This document shows positions 54,350 to 62,650 of a stretch of 64,000 bases of DNA, piece by piece. Location: NCBI RefSeq assembly GCF_039541075.1, contig NZ_BAABFN010000002.1:558001-622000 (forward strand). The letters run 5' to 3'. Numbering within the stretch: position 1 is the first letter of the stretch; each line of letters begins with the position of its first letter. Position numbers and translations under genes: made by a program. The notes under the pieces were generated by a model, which was given only the letters and a program-made list of their open reading frames with translations, was not told the DNA's origin and searched no databases. The stretch comes from Compostibacter hankyongensis (GTDB lineage Bacteria > Bacteroidota > Bacteroidia > Chitinophagales > Chitinophagaceae).

Positions 54350-55363
54350 ATGTTCAGATTTTATAACCTTTTCCTGTTTTTTTTCGTCATTGCGCAGGCC
54401 GGTCCTGGGACCTTACCGCTAAAGGCGCAGAAAAAATACATATTCACACAGCCCAAGATGGGCTCTCCTTTCCGGATCATTATCTACGGGCGCGATTCGG
54501 CGGCGATCGCGCAGGTGGCAGACAACGCCTTCAAACAGGTGGATACGCTGAACCTGCTCTTCAGCGATTATATCAATAACAGCGAGCTCAGCCGGCTGAG
54601 CGCCGGCAGTGGAACAGGACAGTACGTACCCGTATCCGCCCCCATGCTCGACATCCTGAGGCGTTCGCTGCAGGCTTCCCGCCTGAGCGGAGGCAGCTTC
54701 GACATCACGGTAGGCCCGGTGGTAAAGCGCTGGCGAAAAGCGCGGAAAGATCAGGTTTTCCCGGACAGGGCCGCGATAAAAGCGGCGTTAAGATCCACCG
54801 GCTACCGCTATATTCATCTGGACACCGCCCGTTCCGCGGTATGGCTCGAGAAAAAGGGCATGCAGCTGGACCTGGGCGGCATCGGCAAAGGCTACGCCGC
54901 TCAGGCGGCGCTGGATTATATCCGCAAAGCCGGTTATCCCGCAGCCATGACGGACGCGGGAGGCGATATGGCCCTGGGCGACGCCCCCGGCGGGGACAAG
55001 GGATGGCTGATCGCCATAAATATGCCTGAGCAGCGCGATGCGCTGCTGCCGAAGATGCTGCAGCTGCACAACTGCGCCGTGGCCACCTCGGGAGATGTTT
55101 ACCAGTATCTGACGTATAAGGGAAAACGTTATTCCCATATCATAGACCCGCGTACGGGTATGGGGGTTACTTTCCAGCGGAATGTTACCGTGATAGCACC
55201 GGAGGGGGCCACGGCAGACTGGCTGGCCAAGGCAGGCAGCATTCTTCCGTTGAGGAAAGCTTTCCGGCTGGTAAACCGTATCCCCGGGGCCGAAATGCTG
55301 GTCACGGAACTGCGTAAAGGAAAGCTGTTTCAGAAAAGCTCGGCGGGATTTTACAAGAATTGA
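54350..55363 (+). CDS. apbE: FAD:protein FMN transferase (ApbE family)
   Basis: Attaches FMN covalently to threonine or serine in flavoproteins outside the inner membrane. The 337-aa product has a signal-like N-terminus (FYNLFLFFFVIAQAG). ApbE landmarks are present: MGSPFRIIIYG, GSFDITVGPVVKRWR, QLDLGGIGKGYAAQ, ATSGDVYQYL and SHIIDPRTG with the conserved Asp. It is divergent from the Tat-isomerase gene across 69 bases. The stop TGA (55361-55363) is the first triplet of an octanucleotide array. No target flavoprotein is adjacent. Confidence 0.93.
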   Translation: MFRFYNLFLFFFVIAQAGPGTLPLKAQKKYIFTQPKMGSPFRIIIYGRDSAAIAQVADNAFKQVDTLNLLFSDYINNSELSRLSAGSGTGQYVPVSAPMLDILRRSLQASRLSGGSFDITVGPVVKRWRKARKDQVFPDRAAIKAALRSTGYRYIHLDTARSAVWLEKKGMQLDLGGIGKGYAAQAALDYIRKAGYPAAMTDAGGDMALGDAPGGDKGWLIAINMPEQRDALLPKMLQLHNCAVATSGDVYQYLTYKGKRYSHIIDPRTGMGVTFQRNVTVIAPEGATADWLAKAGSILPLRKAFRLVNRIPGAEMLVTELRKGKLFQKSSAGFYKN

Positions 55364-55440
55364 TTTGATGATTTGGAGATTTGATGATTTGACAATGGAA
55401 CAATCATCAAATCAGCACATCATCAAATTATCAAATCATC
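55361..55440. repeat. Octanucleotide arrays in inverted orientation
   Basis: Four eight-base units, TGATTTGA-like, run 55361-55392. After about 17 bases, complementary units in the opposite direction (ATCATCAA-like, again period 8) run to about 55440. The two halves can form an imperfect long stem. The first three bases are the apbE stop codon. Confidence 0.85.
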
Positions 55441-55470
55441 TCCCGTATATTTGATCACCAAACCACATGC

Positions 55471-56703
55471 ATGGCGCTGAATATCGTTTTTATTTCCTTT
55501 TTTATCATTGCCTTCCTGGTGGCTTTGTACAGGCTGGTTTTTCTGGGGGATACGCATATCTTCCAGGATATCATCAACGGCACTTTTAAAGATGCCAAAA
55601 CCGCCGCAGAGATCTCGCTGGGCCTCATCGGCATCATGACCCTCTGGCTGGGCATCATGAAGGTAGGCGAACGCGGCGGGGTGATCCGGGTCTTTGCACG
55701 GCTTATCGGCCCCCTGTTCAACAAGCTGTTCCCCGATATCCCCCGGAATCATCCCGTATACGGTTCCATCCTCATGAACTTCTCCGCCAATATGCTGGGG
55801 CTGGACAATGCCGCCACACCCCTGGGCCTGAAAGCCATGAAAGAGCTCCAGGAGCTGAACGGCGGCAAGGACCAGGCCTCCAATGCGCAGATCATGTTTA
55901 TCGCGCTGAACGCCTCCAGCCTGCAGCTGCTGCCGGTCAGCATCATGGCTTACCGCGCGCAGGAAGGGGCGGCCAACCCCTCCGACGTTTTCCTGCCGAT
56001 CCTGCTCGCCACCTTTTTCTCCACCATCACCGCGCTCATCATGGTGTCCATCTATCAGCGGATCAACCTGTTCAACAAGGTGGTGCTGGCCTATATCGGC
56101 AGCGTCACCCTTCTCATCGGCGCCGCACTTTACTTTTTCTCCCGTCTTTCCCCCGCAGAGATCGGCACTATCTCCTCCGTCGTCGGCAATGTGATCCTCT
56201 TCGGAACGATCATCTCCTTTTTCCTGCTGGCCTTTATCCGGCGGGAGAATGTCTATGAGGCTTTTATCGACGGCGCGAAGGAAGGCTTTGGCATTGCCGT
56301 CAAGATCATCCCGTACCTGGTCGCCATCCTGGTGGCTGTAGGCGTATTCCGCACTTCGGGATGCATGGACTATCTCGTGCATGGCATCGGAAGCCTCTTC
56401 AGCAGCCTGGGTATGAATACCGACTTCGTACCCGCGTTACCGGTAGCCCTGATGAAGCCGCTCAGCGGCAGCGGGGCGCGGGGACTGATGGTGGAGATCA
56501 TGCACACGCTGGGGGCAGACTCCTTTCCCGGCCGTGTATCCACGGTTATCCAGGGATCTACGGAAACGACATTTTATGTGCTGGCGGTTTATTTCGGATC
56601 GGTAGGCATAAAAAGAACACGACATGCCCTCCCCTGCGCCCTGCTTTCGGAGCTGGCCGGCGTCATTGCCGCCATTATCATCGCCTATATATTTTTCCAT
56701 TAA
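55471..56703 (+). CDS. Nucleoside-recognition (Gate) domain membrane protein, SpmA/SpmB-like
   Basis: Inner-membrane protein of unknown transport role. The 410-aa product has about 9-10 hydrophobic segments in two related halves. The first holds GLIGIMTLWLGIMKVGERGG and MNFSANMLGLDNAATPLGLKAM. The second holds IKIIPYLVAILVAVGVFRTSG-type sequence and GSGARGLMVEIM with VSTVIQGSTETTFYVLA. These are the landmarks of spore maturation proteins A and B joined in one chain, as is usual in non-spore-forming Bacteroidota. It follows apbE by 107 bases of repeat DNA. Confidence 0.9.
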   Translation: MALNIVFISFFIIAFLVALYRLVFLGDTHIFQDIINGTFKDAKTAAEISLGLIGIMTLWLGIMKVGERGGVIRVFARLIGPLFNKLFPDIPRNHPVYGSILMNFSANMLGLDNAATPLGLKAMKELQELNGGKDQASNAQIMFIALNASSLQLLPVSIMAYRAQEGAANPSDVFLPILLATFFSTITALIMVSIYQRINLFNKVVLAYIGSVTLLIGAALYFFSRLSPAEIGTISSVVGNVILFGTIISFFLLAFIRRENVYEAFIDGAKEGFGIAVKIIPYLVAILVAVGVFRTSGCMDYLVHGIGSLFSSLGMNTDFVPALPVALMKPLSGSGARGLMVEIMHTLGADSFPGRVSTVIQGSTETTFYVLAVYFGSVGIKRTRHALPCALLSELAGVIAAIIIAYIFFH

Positions 56704-56783
56704 AGCCACCGGAGACCTTCCGGCCCAAACATCCTCCGTCAACCCGGTCTCTGCCCGGGAAGCCGCTGATGGCATACGGCCCG

Positions 56784-57263
56784 TTACTGGACCTTCACGT
56801 AATCGGTTTGTGAGGTGCTGAGTCCGGCGGCGGTAACCACTTCTACCCGAAGGTCGATGCGGTTGCCGGCGACCGTATCGGGGATCGCATAGGAGAAAAA
56901 CAGGGTATCGGCCTGCTTCACGGAAGAATAAAAATCGGAGCTATAGGGAATGCTCTCTACCTGGCGGGTCACTTTATCGGGAGTAGTTGCATACAGGTTG
57001 ATCAGGGTAACGCCTTCACGGGCCCTGAAGTCCACTTCAAAGGTGACCTTACCCCCCTGTGGGAAGTTGGCATCCGAGATATTGTACCGGCTGGTCGTAT
57101 CATAAAAATGCTGCGTAAGGATATCGGGATAATAATGCACCCCGCTGCCGATGGCGTCTTCATCCACAAAATCGTTTTCCTTTTTGCAGGCAAACAGCAG
57201 TACAGACAGCAGCATGCCGGTTAAAACAGCAGCCGGGCAGCGATATGGCTTTTTTCGACGCAT
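56784..57263 (-). CDS. Small lipoprotein of unknown function
   Basis: The 159-aa product begins at the ATG at 57263 (a GTG two codons earlier is less likely). It has a basic start and a lipobox near LLFAC, then an acidic linker (KKENDFVDEDAIGSG). The mature part has two or three beta-strands like an Ig or fibronectin type fold (GGKVTFEVDFRAREGVTLINLYA, NRIDLRVEVVTAAGLS). I do not recognise a family. It is convergent with the SpmA/B-like gene and lies 52 bases after the GNAT-nitrilase gene on the same strand, so it could be co-transcribed with it. Confidence 0.7.
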   Translation of the reverse strand: MRRKKPYRCPAAVLTGMLLSVLLFACKKENDFVDEDAIGSGVHYYPDILTQHFYDTTSRYNISDANFPQGGKVTFEVDFRAREGVTLINLYATTPDKVTRQVESIPYSSDFYSSVKQADTLFFSYAIPDTVAGNRIDLRVEVVTAAGLSTSQTDYVKVQ

Positions 57264-57315
57264 GGGCACAAAGGTAGCCGCTATTGGTTAATGTACAAAA
57301 GAAGACGCAGCGGGT

Positions 57316-58869
57316 TCAGCTTTTCCACTTCAGCTCATAGAGGTCCTTCCGGCGGTCCTTCAGGTTATTGACGCTGCCGAACTGCCGCAGCTCTTTCAGC
57401 AGGATCAGATCCACATCTGCAATAACGATGGTTTCCGTATTGGGCGTGGCCTCCGCCTTGATACCATTTACCGGAAAGGCAAAATCCGAGGGGGTAAAGA
57501 CGGCCGACTGGCTGAACTGGAGGTCCATGTTGTTCACACGGGGCAGGTTGCCCACATTGCCGGCAATGGCCACGTAGCATTCGTTTTCGATGGCCCGGGC
57601 CTGGGCGCAGAAACGCACCCGGTTATATCCGTTCTGCGTATCGGTCATGAAGGGCACAAACAGGATGTCCATGCCTTCCAGCGCCATGATCCGGGAGAGC
57701 TCGGGAAATTCAACATCGTAACAGATCAGGATGCCGATGCGTCCGCAGTCGGTGTCAAACACCTTGATCTGGTCGCCCCCGCGCATGCCCCAGAACGTCA
57801 CCTCTGCCGGGGTGGGATGGATTTTTTCACAACCGTCATAGGTGCCGTCGCGGCGGCAGACATAGGCCATGTTGTACAGCTGGTCGTTCCGGATTATGGG
57901 CAGGCTGCCGGCAATGATGTTTACATTATAGGATACTGCAAATTCCACCATTTTTTCCAGCAGCGCATCAGTGTATTTGGCCAGCCCCCGGATGGCCTCG
58001 TGCTCGTGCAGGTCGTTGAACTCGGCCATCAGCGGGGCGTTGAACAGCTCCGGGAATACCACAAAGTCCGATTCGTAATCGCTTACGGTATCGATAAAAT
58101 ACTCGATATGCTGCAGCAGGCTGTGCAGGTTGTGCGGCCGCATCTGCCATTGTACCAGCCCCAGCCTTACGGTGGATTTCAGCTGCCGGAAAAGATCGTT
58201 CTGCGGCTCATAATAGATATTGTCCCACTGGATGAGGGTAGCCAGGCCTTTTGACTGTGTATCTTCCGGCAGGTAATTTTTCAATATTTTTTTTACATGA
58301 AAATCATTGGCCAGCTGAAAGGTCAGGGTAGGATCGTATATCTCCCGGTGCCGTACTTTGCTGATGTATTCGCGGGGACTGAGCTCTCCGGCATATGCAG
58401 CGTAACCGGGCAGACGCCCTCCCGCCACGATGGCGCGGAGGTTCAGCTTTTCACAAAGCGCTTTCCGGGCGTCGTAGAGCCGGCGGGCCAGCCGCATGCC
58501 GCGGTATTCGGGGTGCACAAATACTTCTATGCCGTACAGCACATCTCCTTTGGCATTGTGGGTATTGAAGGAATAACGGCCCGTGATCTGTTCATAGGTA
58601 TGGTTATCGCCAAAGCGTCCGTAATCGACGATCAGCGTCAGCGCACAGCCCACCACTTTCTGGTTGACGGTAACCCCGATCTGCCCCTCGGGGAAAATGC
58701 GGATCAGGCGCCGGATAGCGTCCTCCCGCCAGTAGGCGTCTCCCATCCCGGTATAGGCGTACGCCGATATCATCGAGGATTTCAGATCCAGGTAATCTTC
58801 TACGGTGAGGTTGCGCACTTCCACAGTGGTTTCGGGTGCCATACGGTCTGTTTTCGGTTTCGGGATCAT
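57316..58869 (-). CDS. GNAT acetyltransferase fused to carbon-nitrogen hydrolase
   Basis: Two-domain enzyme of unknown substrate. Residues about 15-205 are a GNAT fold (EVRNLTVEDYLDLKSSM at the start, then EVFVHPEYRGMRLARRLYDARK with the acetyl-CoA loop). From about 233 a nitrilase-superfamily domain follows with the full catalytic triad: Glu274 in VVFPELF, Lys349 in CEKIHPTPAE and Cys383 in GILICYDVEFPE. This fusion is known in many bacteria as a conserved protein, but its reaction is not established to my knowledge. The ATG at 58869 and one at 58842 both fit. A -7 promoter box lies at 59019-59026. Confidence 0.92.
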   Translation of the reverse strand: MIPKPKTDRMAPETTVEVRNLTVEDYLDLKSSMISAYAYTGMGDAYWREDAIRRLIRIFPEGQIGVTVNQKVVGCALTLIVDYGRFGDNHTYEQITGRYSFNTHNAKGDVLYGIEVFVHPEYRGMRLARRLYDARKALCEKLNLRAIVAGGRLPGYAAYAGELSPREYISKVRHREIYDPTLTFQLANDFHVKKILKNYLPEDTQSKGLATLIQWDNIYYEPQNDLFRQLKSTVRLGLVQWQMRPHNLHSLLQHIEYFIDTVSDYESDFVVFPELFNAPLMAEFNDLHEHEAIRGLAKYTDALLEKMVEFAVSYNVNIIAGSLPIIRNDQLYNMAYVCRRDGTYDGCEKIHPTPAEVTFWGMRGGDQIKVFDTDCGRIGILICYDVEFPELSRIMALEGMDILFVPFMTDTQNGYNRVRFCAQARAIENECYVAIAGNVGNLPRVNNMDLQFSQSAVFTPSDFAFPVNGIKAEATPNTETIVIADVDLILLKELRQFGSVNNLKDRRKDLYELKWKS

Positions 58870-59210
58870 GGGCCGCCGCCCGTTTTCCGGGCATGCAGCG
58901 TTTTATATCTTCCGGTTGTCTAACGGGAGAACACTCCATACAACCGGCCTGCGCCGGCCGGGTTTTCTGCTCTCCTGCGAGCGCTGCAGGCGGGCGGACA
59001 AGCGCTCCCCTCCTGCAACAAAAGTAAGGGCTTTTTTAACAAAATTTTGATGCCCGGAAAATAAACCCGGGCAACAATAACCGTCAAATAACCGTTTAAA
59101 AAACGTTCCCGCCGGCAGGGCAATACCCCTCGCGGCGGATGATAAAGCGGCCGCCTGTCGCTGCGTGCCGGGAACGCGTTTATACATGAATGATAAAAAA
59201 TAATTTAACG
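58870..59210. other. 341-base intergenic region
   Basis: Divergent gap between the GNAT-nitrilase gene and the DUF4136 lipoprotein gene. On the minus strand TACTTTTG at 59019-59026 matches the -7 promoter box for the GNAT-nitrilase gene. Some GC-rich inverted sequence lies between 58960 and 59015. An in-frame ATG at 59190 would add seven residues to the lipoprotein. I see no RNA gene or ORF of substance. Confidence 0.5.
59019..59026 (-). promoter_or_regulatory. -7 promoter element of the GNAT-nitrilase gene
   Basis: Reads TACTTTTG on the minus strand, an exact TAnnTTTG match, about 150 bases before the ATG. The -33 element is unclear. Confidence 0.45.
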
Positions 59211-59873
59211 ATGAAAAAGCCGATATCCGGGTTATTGCTGGGCGCATTGCCGGTGTTGCTGCTGGCCCTTAATAGCTGCCGGAAAGACCCCCTTAAGGAC
59301 ATGACCCGGGAGGAATCCAGGGTGTATACGACCAACTACGACAGTACGGCCGACTTCAGTGATTTCAAAACCTTCAGCATCGTGGATTCGGTGGCCGTGA
59401 TCTCGAACGGGGACGAGCCGCAGCGCGAGCTGTCGGATGCGGATGCCCACCTGCTGAAGCAAATCCGCACCCAGCTGGAGCAACGGGGTTATACCTATGT
59501 AAAAAAGGATCAGGAACCGGACCTGGGCATCAACGTAACGCTCATCTCCAACGAATACCTGAACGTAGTACCCAATCCTTATCCCTGGTGGAGCTTTCCC
59601 GGTTACTGGGACCCGTTTTACTGGGGCTACGGGGGGTATTCCTATTATTTCCCGCCCGCCTTCTCCCTGCTGCAGTCGCAGGAAGACCTGATGACGATCG
59701 ACATGATCGATCTGAAAGACGCTCAAAAGGGAAGCGATAAGGAACTGGACGCGGTATGGAACGCAGTACTCCGCGGTGAGGACGTGCTGAACAGCGATAA
59801 CTATGAAAGCGAGGTAAAAGCGGTCTTTGACCAGTCTCCTTACCTGGAAGCGAGCGGCAGCGCCGCACCGTAA
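59211..59873 (+). CDS. DUF4136 lipoprotein
   Basis: Envelope lipoprotein of unknown role. The 220-aa product starts best at the ATG at 59211 (KKPISGLLLGALPVLLLALNSC), with the lipid-attachment Cys after LNS. The DUF4136 pattern follows: YDSTADFSDFKTFSIVDSVAV, then LLKQIRTQLEQRGYTYVKKDQEPDLGINVTLI. A tyrosine/tryptophan/glycine-rich stretch near 125-150 is typical, with an acidic C-terminal helical part. A small beta-barrel gene follows on the same strand after 175 bases, so the two may work at the outer membrane together. Confidence 0.87.
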   Translation: MKKPISGLLLGALPVLLLALNSCRKDPLKDMTREESRVYTTNYDSTADFSDFKTFSIVDSVAVISNGDEPQRELSDADAHLLKQIRTQLEQRGYTYVKKDQEPDLGINVTLISNEYLNVVPNPYPWWSFPGYWDPFYWGYGGYSYYFPPAFSLLQSQEDLMTIDMIDLKDAQKGSDKELDAVWNAVLRGEDVLNSDNYESEVKAVFDQSPYLEASGSAAP

Positions 59874-60011
59874 ACCGCCCGTCTGCAGGATATCCTCTGC
59901 CGTCCGCTGCGGAAGAGATGCTGAAGAGCAGGGTTCATTGTAAAAGCAAAAATATTTAGGGATGAAACCGAGCATAATAATAGTTCTTACACAGGGTTAT
60001 GTTAATATGCG

Positions 60012-60054
60012 AGGTTCCATCCGACCACTAAAAAACAAATATTAACGGATGAAA
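60012..60054 (+). repeat. 43-bp dispersed repeat, copy 2
   Basis: Matches 44070-44112 at 42 of 43 positions. Here the ATG inside the repeat (60049-60051) is the start codon of the beta-barrel gene. CATCCG and CGGATG mark the ends, so the element can form a stem with a loop of about 22 bases. Confidence 0.9.
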
Positions 60055-60666
60055 AACATATTGAAAGGAAGCCTGGCCCTTTTGCTGGTGCTGGGATTCC
60101 AACAGACGCAGGCGCAGATGTCCCGTCTGAACGCCAACCTGAACTATTCCATTTCACAACCGCTCGGTACGCTGAAGGACTATGCCAACAAAACCAGCTT
60201 TAACGGCTGGAACGTATCCCTGATGTACAGCGTCACACCCGAGATATCCGTAGGCCTGCAGGGCGGGTTCAATGATTATTATGAAAGAATCCCGCGGCAG
60301 GTCTATCATTCCGGGTCATCCGACGTCTCCGCGGTGCAAACACATACCCTCCAGCTGATCCCGGTACAGGCTGCCGGCATCTACACCTTCGGAGGCGTGG
60401 AGCCGGGCATACATCCTTATGCAGGGCTGGGCGTCGGTATTGCCGATGTCAATTACGACAAGTACTGGGGTGAATTTTCGGACAGCCATAACAAGGTGGC
60501 CTTCAGCGTAAGTCCTATGGCCGGCGTCCGTATCCCCTTTGGACAATACTCTCCGCTGGGGCTGAACGTCGGGGTGAAATACAACTTCACCCCCTACTCA
60601 TATAACGAGATAAAAAACATCAGCAACGTGGAAGGCAACGTGGGGCTAACGCTCAACATCCGGTAA
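60049..60666 (+). CDS. Small outer-membrane beta-barrel protein
   Basis: Predicted eight-strand outer-membrane barrel (OmpW/OmpX-like size), function unknown. The 205-aa product has a signal peptide ending in QTQAQ. Strand-like alternating sequences follow: LNANLNYSISQPLGTL, NVSLMYSVTPEISVGLQGGF, ALGVGIADVNYD-type loops and a last strand GNVGLTLNIR. The start codon sits inside the 43-bp repeat that also occurs near lpxK. The next gene is convergent after 50 bases, with no clear terminator. Confidence 0.82.
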   Translation: MKNILKGSLALLLVLGFQQTQAQMSRLNANLNYSISQPLGTLKDYANKTSFNGWNVSLMYSVTPEISVGLQGGFNDYYERIPRQVYHSGSSDVSAVQTHTLQLIPVQAAGIYTFGGVEPGIHPYAGLGVGIADVNYDKYWGEFSDSHNKVAFSVSPMAGVRIPFGQYSPLGLNVGVKYNFTPYSYNEIKNISNVEGNVGLTLNIR

Positions 60667-60716
60667 CGGGCATTGGATCTCATCAAACTCAGGACAGGAA
60701 TATCCTGCGCTTGCGC

Positions 60717-62594
60717 TTATCTTTTCCAGTCTTCCAGCGGGCGGCTGAACCCGGTGGAAACATGGAGGTCTGCAGGGTGGAATATCACTACAATGCGCGT
60801 CTGCTTTACACCGGATAAATGTATGCTCAGTTTCCGCAGCCCCCTGTTGGGATTGTTTTCCGCAGGATGGGGAGACGATGGCAGCGGGACCGCCGGCATG
60901 ATGCCGAACACCGCGCCCGCGGGATAAACAAGGGTGGCCGCATATTTTTTACCCTGCCGGCTCAGCACAGCCGTTCGCTTATCGGCGCTGAGCGTAATCT
61001 CCGCCCGGGTATGAGCAAACCAGTATACTTCTTCCGGCCGGGTGAAAGCAAGCTCATCCTCCACCACGACCGCCCGGCGATGATCGGCCAATGCAATACC
61101 TCGCTTTACGGAGCTGGCCCGGCCGGCATAAGCTGCCGTAAGGTCCGTTATGCCGTAGGCTGCCTCGGGCCGGCTGCTGAACTGCGTTACCTTCGCTTCC
61201 GCCTCCGGGTCCTGGTCCGGCTCCGCACCGGGCTGCACAACCAATGTATTATGTCCTTCGGCGCGGGTACGGTAATATACCCAACGTTTTCCCTTCCTGC
61301 CGGAACTGAAATAAGCCGGTATGTTGTAATTATCCGCTCCGAGATCCATTATCCACCTTTCCCCCAACGCATCCAGCACAAAGCTGCCCAGGTCCAGGTG
61401 ACTGTGGTTGGCCTTGTTGTCTCCGGCTTTAAAAGCCACATAAGTAGCCAGGGAATCATCCCAGCGGCTGCGCATGGTAACGACTTCTGCCATGCGAAAA
61501 TAGCTGTCCGGCGCCAGCTTCCCGGAAGACTTTATCAGATCCGCATCATACCAAAGCAAAGCAAAGGGATCGGCCGGCTTAAAGCGGTAGAGATATCTCG
61601 CCACCTCCGGAAGCCGGAATCTTTTTGCAAACCAGAAAAGCTGTGCCGCAGCAATAGGACCGTCGCCGCCATCTGCGTAGTTGAAAGATTTGTTAACAGG
61701 GCTATTCAGATACAGGGGAAAAAGCCCGGTTTTTGAAAAGCCTTCCATCTCCGACAGCCCGAAATCGTGTCCCAGCCTGCTTTCCAGGGAAGAAATGATA
61801 AATACGTTGTAGCGGGTGGCATAGCTCCAATAGCCGGGCCCTTCGTTCCAGGCGCCATCCGGCGCAAAATGCTTCATGGCCAGCGGCAGGCGCTGCAGCA
61901 CATTTTTGAGGATAAAGGCGGCGAGCGCGGGCTCCTCGTCTGCGATGGCCAGGGCTCCGGTACCGATGCCGCCGTTACACACCTGGTTCCAGTTATGCGG
62001 CACGTCGGTCCACCAGCTTTTGTCGTGCGTGGCCAGCCCCTCATACGCCAGCAACGCCCGGGAAAGTCCCTTATCCATAATGGCCGATCTGATCACCTGT
62101 TGCTGTTCAGCATTACAATAATCAAAAAGCCAGTCGTATCCCAGCGCAAAGGCAAAGGTCATCTCACCCACATCCAAAAAATGTTTGGGGTTCCAGTCGG
62201 GAAACCGGGAAGCGGCTTCAAGCTCTTCCCAGGCACGTTTGGCAAACCGCTTTTCACCGGTAACCCGGTACAGGAAGCCCAGCGTGGACACACGGTCCGC
62301 CACCCTGCGGCTGGTGGCGAGCAGACGCAGCCCGTCGGGGATCACATACCGGCTCGGCGCCGCGTTCAGTATTTCTTCTCCCTCTCGATACAGCTGCTGA
62401 AAGGCGCTTTTTACATACGGATCGGTATTCCGCTCAGCAGCTACGCGACTGAAATCTTCCTGCGTAGCCAGCAGGCGGGGGTGCCCGCTGCGGAGGCCCT
62501 TCAGCAGGGAATCGCCGGTGGCGGGGATCTGGGCCATCCCCAGATATCCGGACAGCAAAAAGACAGTCAAGAGCAAAAACAAATGTTTGGCCAT
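60717..62594 (-). CDS. Heparinase II/III-family protein (polysaccharide lyase-like)
   Basis: Predicted secreted lyase acting on an acidic glycan. The 625-aa product has a signal peptide ending in LGMAQ. An (alpha/alpha) toroid region (about 60-330) holds WWTDVPHNWNQVCNGGIGTGALAI with tryptophan and asparagine residues typical of the N-terminal domain. The C-terminal beta-sandwich region starts with the hallmark FKAGDNKANHSHLDLGSFVLDALGERWIMDLG, whose HSHLD histidine is conserved in PF07940. It lies 56 bases after the next heparinase-like gene upstream. The substrate is unknown. Confidence 0.9.
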   Translation of the reverse strand: MAKHLFLLLTVFLLSGYLGMAQIPATGDSLLKGLRSGHPRLLATQEDFSRVAAERNTDPYVKSAFQQLYREGEEILNAAPSRYVIPDGLRLLATSRRVADRVSTLGFLYRVTGEKRFAKRAWEELEAASRFPDWNPKHFLDVGEMTFAFALGYDWLFDYCNAEQQQVIRSAIMDKGLSRALLAYEGLATHDKSWWTDVPHNWNQVCNGGIGTGALAIADEEPALAAFILKNVLQRLPLAMKHFAPDGAWNEGPGYWSYATRYNVFIISSLESRLGHDFGLSEMEGFSKTGLFPLYLNSPVNKSFNYADGGDGPIAAAQLFWFAKRFRLPEVARYLYRFKPADPFALLWYDADLIKSSGKLAPDSYFRMAEVVTMRSRWDDSLATYVAFKAGDNKANHSHLDLGSFVLDALGERWIMDLGADNYNIPAYFSSGRKGKRWVYYRTRAEGHNTLVVQPGAEPDQDPEAEAKVTQFSSRPEAAYGITDLTAAYAGRASSVKRGIALADHRRAVVVEDELAFTRPEEVYWFAHTRAEITLSADKRTAVLSRQGKKYAATLVYPAGAVFGIMPAVPLPSSPHPAENNPNRGLRKLSIHLSGVKQTRIVVIFHPADLHVSTGFSRPLEDWKR

Positions 62595-62650
62595 AAAAAA
62601 TAATTAAAGCGGATGAAGAACCGGTGCCGGTTATTCCGGAATATCTGATT

